Part shown: one piece after another, positions 1 through 5,170 of the stretch
Numbering within the stretch: position 1 is the stretch's first letter
How the letters are laid out: each line of letters begins with the position of its first letter
From: Bacillota bacterium
Lineage (GTDB): Bacteria > Bacillota_E > Symbiobacteriia > Symbiobacteriales > Symbiobacteriaceae
Direction: 5' to 3'
Assembly: GCA_003242675.1 (NCBI GenBank)
Contig: QGVE01000159.1
Coordinates: 1 to 5,170, forward strand
Length of the DNA: 5,170 nucleotides
Notes under the pieces: model-generated
What the model was told of the DNA's origin: nothing
What the model saw: only the letters and a program-made list of their open reading frames with translations
Databases searched by the model: none
Program-made: the position numbers and the translations under genes

Positions 1-21
1 GCTATCTGCCATTGTAAGGAC

Positions 22-58
22 GGGAAACGGCCGGGGGTATCCCCCGGCCTTCCCATTT
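22..58 (+). terminator. Terminator-like hairpin at the left edge
   Basis: A perfect 9-bp GC stem (29-37 with 41-49, loop TAT) is extended by GGGAA (22-26) pairing with TTCCC (50-54) across a two-base bulge. A short ATTT follows, so the T-tract is weak. A TAA at 15-17, read in frame from position 3 (Tyr-Leu-Pro-Leu-stop), could be the tail of an upstream + strand gene that this hairpin terminates, but five codons are too few to claim a gene. Seen directly: the stem. Inferred: the role. Confidence 0.6.
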
Positions 59-62
59 CCGG

Positions 63-106
63 GCCCTGCTCCCCTGCCCTTTGGGAGGGGGAGGGCTCGT
101 CCTTTT
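63..106 (+). terminator. Second, weaker terminator-like hairpin
   Basis: CTCCCC (69-74) can pair with GGGGAG (88-93), with an inner CCC/GGG stem (77-79 with 83-85) around a TTT loop. Other registers are possible because the arms are runs of C and G. TCCTTTTC follows at 100-107, a better T-tract than that of the first hairpin. It may back up the terminator at 22-58 and insulate the downstream promoter region. Confidence is limited because the pairing is not unique. Confidence 0.4.
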
Positions 107-111
107 CACCC

Positions 112-150
112 AAATATAAGGTTTGTCTTATAGCAATAAAACCTTCAAAT
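112..150 (+). promoter_or_regulatory. AT-rich promoter/operator candidate with overlapping dyads
   Basis: This is the only AT-rich stretch in the window. Two inverted repeats overlap: TATAAG (115-120) with CTTATA (127-132), a 6-bp dyad with a 6-nt spacer, and AAGGTTT (118-124) with AAACCTT (139-145), a 7-bp dyad with a 14-nt spacer. The best sigma-A-like pair I can find is TTGTCT (123-128) and TCAAAT (145-150), each 4 of 6 matches with a 16-nt spacer, so it is weak. The dyads would cover the -35 region, as expected for a repressor operator or an activator site. No regulator gene is visible, so the binding protein is unknown. It would drive the rhodanese gene through a leader of about 170 nt. 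Confidence 0.4.
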
Positions 151-314
151 AGCCGTGGCTCTAGGCGCTCCGGGCCTTCCATGCTATCTTGTGAGTGAAA
201 GCACAAGGCCGTCCGGGGGGAGTGGGGGCACCGGGTGAGCCCAATCGGCAGAGCGGCTGCGCGCAGCCGTGGCGTTTGACGATCGTCAGCGGCATTTGCG
301 ACCGAAAGCGAGCG
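151..314 (+). other. Untranslated leader with one clear hairpin
   Basis: This is a GC-rich non-coding stretch before the rhodanese ribosome binding site. It holds a 6-bp hairpin (CGGCTG 254-259 with CAGCCG 264-269, loop CGCG) and a 10-bp palindrome GACGATCGTC (278-287). The reading frame of the rhodanese gene extends upstream to a GTG at 195, but no Shine-Dalgarno site precedes it and the translated stretch lacks lipoprotein features, so I treat this as leader. I do not recognise a known riboswitch consensus. Confidence 0.4.
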
Positions 315-322
315 AAGGAGGT
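315..322 (+). promoter_or_regulatory. Ribosome binding site of the rhodanese lipoprotein
   Basis: AAGGAGGT lies 7 nt before the ATG at 330 and 10 nt before a second ATG at 333. It fixes the start at 330 (or 333), not at the upstream in-frame GTG at 195, and puts a lipoprotein signal peptide at the N-terminus. Confidence 0.85.
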
Positions 323-329
323 CATCCCG

Positions 330-863
330 ATGATGAGCCTGAAGCGCAGCATCGCGCTGTCCCTGGCCCTGATCGTCTCCCTTCTGGCCCTGACCGCGTG
401 CGGCGGCAGCGCCCAGCCGCAGGCCCAGGCCAACCCGACGCCTGCCGCCCAGACCCAGGAGTGCCCGCCGTGTCCGGAGCCGGAGCCGTGCGACGAAGAG
501 GCGATCCTGCTGCAGGCGGCCCAGGATTACTTCAACAACATGGCCAGCCACCGCAACATGATCGACGCGGCGGACGTGAAGGCGAAGCTGGAGGCCGGCG
601 ACGAGACGATCTTCCTGCTGGACATCCGCGCGGAGACCGACTACGCGGCCGGCCACGTGGAGGGCGCCGTCAACATCCCGTTTGCGCAGCTGGGCGCCAA
701 CTTCGACAAGCTGCCCAAGGACAAGATGATCATCATCAACTGCTACTCCGGACAGACGTCGAGCCAGGCGACCGCCGTCCTGCGGATGGCCGGCTACAAC
801 GCCATGAACCTGAAGGGCGGCTTCCCGAGCTACGAGCAGGCCGGGCTGCCGATCGTGAAGTAG
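330..863 (+). CDS. Rhodanese-domain lipoprotein (sulfurtransferase)
   Basis: A 177-residue exported lipoprotein with one rhodanese domain. The N-terminus has the positive residues K5-R6, a hydrophobic core (about 8-21) and a lipobox LTAC with Cys24 as the lipidated residue. A Pro/Gln/Ala-rich stalk (25-57) follows and contains CPPCPEPEPC, with Cys45, Cys48 and Cys54. The rhodanese domain (about 77-177) shows LLDIR (Asp98, Arg100), GHVEGAVNIPF (108-118) and the catalytic loop CYSGQTS starting at Cys138, then KGGFPSY near the end. Single-domain rhodaneses carry sulfane sulfur as a cysteine persulfide, from donors such as thiosulfate or polysulfide to an acceptor. A place outside the membrane, just upstream of a thiosulfate/polysulfide reductase-type operon, suggests handling of extracytoplasmic sulfane sulfur; the true donor and acceptor are unknown. 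A strong terminator hairpin follows, so it may also be transcribed alone. Confidence 0.92.
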   Translation: MMSLKRSIALSLALIVSLLALTACGGSAQPQAQANPTPAAQTQECPPCPEPEPCDEEAILLQAAQDYFNNMASHRNMIDAADVKAKLEAGDETIFLLDIRAETDYAAGHVEGAVNIPFAQLGANFDKLPKDKMIIINCYSGQTSSQATAVLRMAGYNAMNLKGGFPSYEQAGLPIVK

Positions 864-874
864 CGACCGGAGGT

Positions 875-906
875 GGGGGGCTCTGCCGCAAGGCGGGCCC
901 CCTTTT
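875..906 (+). terminator. Intrinsic terminator or attenuator between rhodanese and reductase genes
   Basis: GGGGG (876-880) pairs with CCCCC (898-902). The stem continues through C881-G897, T882-G896 and C883-G895, has one bulged T884, then GCC (885-887) pairs with GGC (892-894), closed by a GCAA loop of the GNRA type (888-891). TTTT follows at 903-906. This is the most canonical terminator in the window. Only 24 bases separate it from the next start codon, with no room for a promoter, so the reductase genes must be reached by readthrough or by a promoter upstream of or inside the rhodanese gene. Confidence 0.8.
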
Positions 907-918
907 GCCTACTGCATG

Positions 919-926
919 GGAGGTGA
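919..926 (+). promoter_or_regulatory. Ribosome binding site that selects the start of the catalytic subunit
   Basis: GGAGGTGA sits 4 nt before the ATG at 931. It overlaps the codons that would follow an upstream in-frame ATG at 916, so 931 is the real start. The choice puts the Tat motif SRRDFLK at residues 5-11. Confidence 0.85.
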
Positions 927-930
927 GTGC

Positions 931-3138
931 ATGGCGCAGCTGAGCCGCAGGGACTTTCTGAAGCTGAGCGGCGTGGCGGCGGGCGCGCTGGCCGTGGGCC
1001 TGCCCCGGCGCACGGCGCACGCGGCCCCGGCGGACGTCCGGAAGGTGCCGACCCTGTGCGAGATGTGCACGAGCCGCTGCGGGGTGTTTGCCGTCGTGGA
1101 GAATGGCCGGGTGGTCCGCATCGAGGGCAACCCGGCGCACCCGACCAACCTGGGCCGGCCCTGCGCCCGCGGCAACGCGGGGATGTCGGCCCTGTACGAC
1201 CCCGACCGGCTGAAGGAGCCCTTGAAGCGGGGGGAGGACGGCAAGCTTTACCCCATCACGTGGGAACAGGCGTTTGCGGAGATCGGCGAGAAGCTGAACG
1301 AGATCCGCCGGAAGCACGGGCCGGAGGCCCTGGTCTTCGCCGAGTACAACAACCTGAACTCGGCGCTCACCAAGCGCTGGACCGAGGCGTTCGGGTCGCC
1401 CAACCACGTGGGCCACGCGGCCAACTGCTTCGCAAACCGGAACGTCGCCTACGCGGCCGTGTTCGGGGCCCTGCCCTCGGTGGACTACGAAAACGTGAAG
1501 TTCTACCTGAGCCCCGGCCGGAACCTGCTGGGGGGCATCAAGGTCTCCGAGGTGGCCGCCCTGGCGAAGGCCAAGCGGAACGGCGCCCGCATCGTGGTCC
1601 TCGACCCCCGGCACTCGGAGCTGGCGAGCTGGGGCGAGTGGATCCCCATCAAGTCGGCGGGCGACCTGGCCTTCCTGCTGGCCGTCGCCCACGTGCTGAT
1701 CACCGAGGGGATCTACAACAAGGCCTGGGTCGAGGCCCACTGCACCGGCTTTGAGAAGCTGAAGGAAGGCATCCTGCCGTACACGCCGGAGTGGCAGGAG
1801 CAGCACACCGACATCCCGGCGGAGAAGGTGCGTGAGCTCGCCCGCGAGATGGCAGCGGCCGCGCCGGCGGCGGTGGTGGACCCGGGCTGGCACGGCGGCA
1901 ACGGCATGTACTGGAACGGCTACGAGGCCGCCCGGGCCGGGGCCATCGTCAACGCCCTCCTGGGCAACCTGGGCGCCAAGGGCGGGCTGAAGTTCTCGCC
2001 CAAGGTCGCGCTGGGGACCATCGACAACCCGCCGGAGGGCGCGGTGGTCGACTCCGCCGGCGGCGGCTGAGCGACCACCGGTACCTCTGCAGGTGCAGAG
2101 GTTTGGACGCCGTACCCCAAGCCGACCGCGGCCCGCTTCGACGGCATGGGGACGAAGTACCCGCTGAGCCTGGGCTCGATCCAGGCGATCCCGCTGGTGG
2201 TTGAATCCGGCAAGCCCTACCCGCTCAGGGCCGCGATCTTCTACCGGGTCAACCCGGTGAAGTCGTGCGGCGACCAGGGCCGCTGGATCGAGGCCCTGAA
2301 GAAGCTGGACCTGGTGGTCGCCATCGACACGCAGATGTCCGAGACCGCCATGCTCGCCCACTACATCCTGCCCGAGCACCACTACCTGGAGCGGATGGAC
2401 GCGATCTCCGTGGTGGGCGACACGGTGTCCATCCGGCAGCCGGTGGTGGAGCCGCTCTACAACACCCGCGGCTGCCTGGAGATCCTGCAGGGCCTGGCGA
2501 AGGTCGTGGGCATCGACCAGTACTTCAACTTCACGATGGAGGAGTGGAACAACGCGCTGCTGGCGCCCACCGGCTGGACGGTCAAGCACCTGAAGGAACA
2601 GGGCGTCCTCCGGGTCTCGGCGACGCCGCCGGATTACGAGAAGCTGCCCACCCCTTCGGGCAAGGCCGAGCTGGTCCACCCGAGCTTCGCCCTCTCGGGG
2701 GGCACCGAGGTGGTGGGCTGGGTCCCGCCCAAGACGCAGCCCGAGGGCGACCGGCTGCGGCTCCTGCACGGCCACCTGCCGGTGCACACCAACGGGTACA
2801 CGCAGAACGTGCCGGCGCTCTACGCCCGGATGCCGGAGAACGACCTGTGGATCCACCCGTCGGCCGCCGCCGCCCGGGGCATCCGGGACGGCGACCTGGT
2901 CGAGGTGGCCAACGAGTACGGCGTGCAGCGCCTCCGGGCCCGGGTCACCGAGGGGATCCGACCGGACTGCGTCTGGATGTGCCACGGCTTCGGCACGATG
3001 GCGCCGGAGCAGCGGCTGGCCTACGGCAAGGGCGCGGCCGACGGCTGGTTCTACCCGATCATGGTGACCCCGGTCTCCGCGGCCCTGGGGCAGGGGGATG
3101 CCACCGTGTGGGTGCGGAAGGTGGGTGAGGGCGCATGA
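931..3138 (+). CDS. phsA: Molybdopterin oxidoreductase, thiosulfate/polysulfide reductase-type catalytic subunit, with in-frame TGA
   Basis: Catalytic subunit of the DMSO reductase superfamily. The N-terminus has a twin-arginine signal (SRRDFLK at 5-11, hydrophobic 14-24, likely cleavage after AHA near 31), so it is exported folded. A [4Fe-4S] cluster is held by Cys43, Cys46, Cys50 and Cys78. The likely molybdenum ligand is Cys166 in AANCFANRN. It lacks the following His typical of formate dehydrogenases, which favours a thiosulfate or polysulfide reductase. The C-terminal pterin dinucleotide-binding domain spans about 608-730 (HGHLPVHTNGYTQN). The frame is interrupted once, by TGA at codon 380 (2068-2070), then stays open to 3138. 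The joined length of 735 fits the family (roughly 740-765). The part after the TGA has no start with a Shine-Dalgarno site; its first in-frame ATG is 2146, and family-like sequence (PKPTAARFDG) lies before it. So this is either one recoded protein or a nonsense-broken gene. The stop codon overlaps the next start in ATGA. The substrate is inferred from family resemblance and the neighbouring rhodanese. Confidence 0.8.
2042..2080 (+). other. Hairpin with the in-frame TGA inside its stem
   Basis: CGGTGGTCG (2042-2050) is perfectly complementary to CGACCACCG (2072-2080), giving 9 bp. Inside, after a bulged A2051, CTC (2052-2054) pairs with GAG (2069-2071), and after one mismatch GCC (2056-2058) pairs with GGC (2065-2067). 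The TGA at 2068-2070 therefore lies within the helix. The pairing is seen directly. A role in recoding, or an origin as a palindromic insertion, is inference. Confidence 0.6.
2083..2102 (+). promoter_or_regulatory. SECIS-like hairpin just after the in-frame TGA
   Basis: ACCTCTGC (2083-2090) and GCAGAGGT (2095-2102) form a perfect 8-bp stem with the loop AGGT (2091-2094). The stem begins 13 nt after the TGA, and the loop GG is at +22/+23. Bacterial SECIS elements are hairpins shortly downstream of UGA that present a G near the start of the apical loop to SelB. The apical TGCAGGT here matches the core of the Escherichia coli fdhF element as I recall it. A looser extension is possible (CCGG 2078-2081 with TTGG 2103-2106 by two GC and two GU pairs, leaving a bulged U2082), but it competes with the hairpin at 2042-2080. 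Against a SECIS role: the loop is short and the TGA is not at the known selenocysteine site of this enzyme family. Confidence 0.45.
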
Positions 3139-3848
3139 CCCGCTACGCCTACTTCGTGGACCTCTCCATCTGCGCCGGCTGCGAGGCCTGCACGGTGGCC
3201 TGCCAGGCCCTGAACGGGCTGGACTGGAACATCTGCTTCACCAAGGTGGACCGGATGCTGGTGGGCACGTACCCCAACGTCAAGTCCAGCTTCGTCACCA
3301 CCCAGTGCCTGCACTGCGACGACCCGCCCTGCGCCGCGGTCTGCCCCACCGGCGCCACGTACAAGACCGCGGAGGGGCCGGTGAAGGTCGACTACGACAG
3401 CTGCATCGGCTGCCAGTACTGCATGACGGCCTGCCCGTACGGCGCCCGCAGCTACGACGCCGCGGCGGACGTGGTGCGCAAGTGCTCGTTCTGCCACGAC
3501 CGGCTGGCCCAGGGCGAGCGGCCGGCGTGCGAGCAGACCTGCCTGACGGGCGCCCGCCTGGTGGGCGACCTGGACGACCCGGCCGACCCGATCCACGAAA
3601 GGATCTCCGCGCCGGACGTCATCCACATCAAGGGCACCAGCTTCTACTACCGGCTGCCGGAGCACCTCGACCGTGCGGCGCTGCCGGCCGACTTCCAGCC
3701 CTCCGCCGCCACGTTCGCCTGGCAGTCGATCATCCAGCCCGTCGGCCAGATCCTGATGGGATCGACGGTCGCGGCGATCCTGCTGAGCCTGGCGGTCAAC
3801 GCCCTGAAGCGCAGGGGGAAGGAGGGAGCGCAGCATGGCGAGGGCTAA
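3135..3848 (+). CDS. Membrane-anchored 4x[4Fe-4S] ferredoxin-like electron-transfer subunit
   Basis: A 237-residue iron-sulfur subunit that moves electrons between the cytochrome b and the molybdenum subunit. All sixteen cluster cysteines are present in four groups: Cys13/16/19/23, Cys58/61/66/70, Cys90/93/96/100 and Cys117/120/132/136. This is the arrangement of the DmsB/PhsB/FdnH family. An extra Cys34 lies between the first two groups. A hydrophobic segment at about 199-221 followed by KRR (225-227) looks like a single C-terminal membrane anchor. Such an anchor is known from the formate dehydrogenase-N beta subunit and is not usual in PhsB. There is no signal peptide of its own, so it probably crosses the membrane with the Tat-exported catalytic subunit. 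Its ATG overlaps the stop of the catalytic gene in ATGA, implying translational coupling. This makes it relevant whether ribosomes get past the TGA at 2068. Confidence 0.93.
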   Translation: MTRYAYFVDLSICAGCEACTVACQALNGLDWNICFTKVDRMLVGTYPNVKSSFVTTQCLHCDDPPCAAVCPTGATYKTAEGPVKVDYDSCIGCQYCMTACPYGARSYDAAADVVRKCSFCHDRLAQGERPACEQTCLTGARLVGDLDDPADPIHERISAPDVIHIKGTSFYYRLPEHLDRAALPADFQPSAATFAWQSIIQPVGQILMGSTVAAILLSLAVNALKRRGKEGAQHGEG

Positions 3849-4530
3849 GGCGCGCGCGGCGGCTCCGCCCCGGAATCCGTGGGTGGTCCGGGACGGGAAG
3901 GTGTACCGGTTCGGCCTGGCCTCCCGCCTGGCGCACTGGAACCACGCCCTGACGTTCCTCGCGCTGCTCTTCACGGGGATGGGGCTGGTGATCCGGGGCG
4001 CGGCGGGCCTGGTGGGGCCGGAGACCCTGCGCCTCTTTGGGACGGTGCACCGCATCGCGGCGATCCCCTTCACGGTGGCGACCATCCCGATCCTGCTCCT
4101 CGGCGCCCGCCGGGCGACCGCGCGGTGGCTCCGGGAGGTGTTCCGGTTCGACCGGGACGACCTGCGCTTCTTCCCGGCCTTCGTCCGGGAGTTCTTCGGC
4201 CTCACGGCGGAGTCGCCGCCGCAGGGCCGGTTCAACGCCGGGGAGAAGGTCAACTCGATCCTGCAGATCATCGGCTGGCCCACGATGGCGATCACGGGCT
4301 GGATGATGGTCTACAAGACGTCCTTCCCGCCGGCGCTCATGCAGTGGGTGATCGCCATCCACTCGGGCATGGCGATGCTGCTCGGGTGCGCCGTGCTGGG
4401 GCACATCTACCTCGCCCTTCTCATGCCGGGCTTCCGGGAGGGCCTCTCGGGCATGCTCTCGGGGTGGGTGCCGGAGAAGTGGGCGAGGGAGCACTACCGA
4501 AAGTGGTATGAGGAGATCACCGGCAAGTAA
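3835..4530 (+). CDS. Diheme cytochrome b membrane subunit (FdnI/PhsC type)
   Basis: A 231-residue integral membrane subunit with four predicted helices (about 37-54, 70-90, 140-158 and 172-196). It would oxidise menaquinol and pass electrons through two b hemes to the iron-sulfur subunit. Candidate heme ligands are His34 (or His37) in AHWNH, His72 in TVHRI, His176 in AIHSG and His190 in LGHIY. The 14-residue spacing of the last two and the 38-residue spacing of the first two resemble those of FdnI as I recall them. The motif RFNAGEKVNS (132-141) before the third helix is also typical of the formate dehydrogenase gamma family, to which PhsC-like subunits are related. The start overlaps the previous gene by 14 nt and has an AAGGAGG site 9 nt upstream, inside that gene. 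Homology searches may label it formate dehydrogenase gamma subunit, but the catalytic neighbour argues against formate as substrate. Confidence 0.92.
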   Translation: MARAKARAAAPPRNPWVVRDGKVYRFGLASRLAHWNHALTFLALLFTGMGLVIRGAAGLVGPETLRLFGTVHRIAAIPFTVATIPILLLGARRATARWLREVFRFDRDDLRFFPAFVREFFGLTAESPPQGRFNAGEKVNSILQIIGWPTMAITGWMMVYKTSFPPALMQWVIAIHSGMAMLLGCAVLGHIYLALLMPGFREGLSGMLSGWVPEKWAREHYRKWYEEITGK

Positions 4531-4542
4531 CCGGGCGCGCAC

Positions 4543-4574
4543 GCAGCCCGGGCGGAGCGGTCCGCCCGGGCTGC
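4543..4574. terminator. Long hairpin between convergent genes, likely bidirectional terminator
   Basis: A perfect 14-bp stem (4543-4556 with 4561-4574) with loop GCGG lies between the stop of the cytochrome gene (4530) and the stop of the opposing permease gene (4580-4582). There is no T-tract on either side, so it may work by structure or with a protein factor, or mainly stabilise the 3' ends. Its position makes a shared terminator for both strands the simplest reading. Confidence 0.65.
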
Positions 4575-4579
4575 CGCGC

Positions 4580-5170
4580 TTACTCGCCCCGCAGCGTGAG
4601 CAGGACGGGCTGCCGCCCGACCCCCCAGAGCGCCGCACAGCCGGAGACCATGGCGATCGCACCCGCCAGGGCGGGCCAGGAGAGGAGCGCCTCCCGGACC
4701 AGGTGCGCCGGCAGGCCGTGGTCGGTGAGCAAGCGGACGGCCGTGCCGAAGGTGAGGAAGGCCAGGAGTCCGCCCGCCAGTCCGGCCCCCGCCCCCTGCA
4801 CCAGCCCCTCCAGCGACTGCATGGCGAGCACCTGCGGCCACGAGACGCCCAGCACCTTGAACAGGGCCGCGTCCCGCCGCCGCTCCAGGTGGGTCGCCAC
4901 GACGGCACCGGCCACGGCCGCACCGCCGGCCGCGAGGGCCAGAAGGCTGACCCCCTGCAGCAGGAGGGCCGCCTGGTCGACGACCTCCCGGGTCAGGTTC
5001 AGCACGTCGTCCAGGCTGACGGGCAGGAGCCCCGGATATCGGTGCAGGAGGTCGGCCTGCAGGGCGGCGACGGCGCCGGACTCCGCCCGGAGCGGCAGGA
5101 TGTAGGCGTCCGCTCCGGCCCCGAGGGCGCCGGCCGGCAGGATGACCGGCGCGTCGATCTGGATGCCCGC
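4580..5170 (-). CDS. Partial FtsX-type ABC transporter permease (YbbP/MacB-like), C-terminal part
   Basis: The reading frame is open from the window edge to a TAA at 4582-4580, giving 196 visible residues of a protein whose N-terminus lies beyond 5170. Visible residues 1-64 resemble the extracytoplasmic part. Three hydrophobic helices follow at about 70-92, 122-145 and 165-184. After the first comes ERRRDAALFKVLGVSWPQVL (96-115), the hallmark FtsX loop in which RRR-x-AALxKxLG precedes the second helix, and the end PVLLTLRGE is typical of the family. Such permeases pair with a MacB/LolD-like ATPase and act on lipids, lipoproteins, peptides or drugs; the substrate cannot be told here. A GTG at 5005 could be mistaken for a start, but homology-like sequence continues upstream of it. 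It is convergent with the reductase operon and probably unrelated to it. Confidence 0.85.
   Translation of the reverse strand, partial: AGIQIDAPVILPAGALGAGADAYILPLRAESGAVAALQADLLHRYPGLLPVSLDDVLNLTREVVDQAALLLQGVSLLALAAGGAAVAGAVVATHLERRRDAALFKVLGVSWPQVLAMQSLEGLVQGAGAGLAGGLLAFLTFGTAVRLLTDHGLPAHLVREALLSWPALAGAIAMVSGCAALWGVGRQPVLLTLRGE

Noticed and set aside
235..290. tRNA-like stretch: GAGCCCAATCGGCAGAGC resembles a D-arm, followed by a 6-bp hairpin and GTTTGACGATC like a T-loop
   Set aside because: The would-be anticodon hairpin has 6 bp and a 4-base loop instead of 5 bp and 7 bases, no T-stem pairs, and no 3' strand complements an acceptor stem. It is most likely chance similarity in a GC-rich leader.
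195..329. N-terminal extension of the rhodanese gene from GTG 195
   Set aside because: There is no ribosome binding site at 195, while AAGGAGGT at 315-322 is well placed for ATG 330, which starts a textbook lipoprotein signal peptide.
2042..2110. A pair of compensating frameshifts hiding a TGA-free linker
   Set aside because: Both neighbouring + frames are open across this block, but two independent indels would be needed, and neither alternative reading (one Pro/Ala-rich, one Arg-rich) is clearly better than the original frame.
736..2985. A 749-codon open frame on the - strand opposite the catalytic subunit
   Set aside because: It mirrors the coding frame of a GC-rich gene, is rich in Arg, Gly, His and Val with no recognisable domain, and opposes a well-supported gene. 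Its length is a by-product of G/C at third codon positions.
2146..3138. Second half of the catalytic subunit as an independent gene starting at ATG 2146
   Set aside because: There is no Shine-Dalgarno site before 2146, family-like residues lie upstream of it in the same frame, and this part alone lacks the iron-sulfur site and molybdenum ligand, so it could not form an enzyme by itself.
3796..4923. Long - strand open frames opposite the cytochrome gene (for example 3796-4923 and 3051-4295)
   Set aside because: They are Arg/Pro/Gly-rich translations antisense to a well-supported membrane protein, with no domain signal; they are shadows.

Overview
The window is GC-rich with strong Shine-Dalgarno sites, tightly overlapping genes, a lipoprotein signal and a Tat signal. 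This fits a high-GC, probably Gram-positive anaerobe or facultative anaerobe; a Symbiobacterium-like Firmicute is my best guess. The taxon is an inference from composition and style, not a match.

Layout. Positions 1-329 are non-coding: two terminator-like hairpins (22-58 and 63-106), an AT-rich island with overlapping inverted repeats and a weak promoter candidate (112-150), then a leader of about 170 nt. A lipoprotein with a single rhodanese domain follows (330-863) and ends in a strong terminator hairpin (875-906). Next comes a tightly coupled three-gene set on the + strand: a Tat-exported molybdopterin oxidoreductase of the thiosulfate/polysulfide reductase type (931-3138, interrupted by an in-frame TGA at 2068-2070), a four-cluster [4Fe-4S] electron-transfer subunit with a C-terminal membrane anchor (3135-3848), and a four-helix diheme cytochrome b (3835-4530). 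A 14-bp hairpin (4543-4574) separates this set from a convergent, partial FtsX/YbbP-type ABC transporter permease on the - strand (4580 to the window edge).

How the genes work together (inference). The cytochrome b takes electrons from menaquinol, the iron-sulfur subunit relays them, and the exported Mo-bisMGD subunit reduces a sulfur compound, most likely thiosulfate or polysulfide, outside the membrane. The lipid-anchored rhodanese could deliver or accept sulfane sulfur at the same surface, much as Sud protein serves polysulfide reductase in Wolinella.

Main point of interest. The catalytic gene is open in one frame on both sides of a single TGA, and the joined product (735 residues) has the usual length for its family. 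Thirteen bases after the TGA is a perfect 8-bp hairpin with an AGGU loop, resembling a bacterial SECIS element. A second hairpin (2042-2080) carries the TGA inside its stem. The TGA lies in a linker, not at the molybdenum ligand (a normal Cys, codon 1426-1428). It could therefore be a non-canonical selenocysteine, another recoding or readthrough event, or a small palindromic insertion that broke the gene. The sequence alone does not decide.
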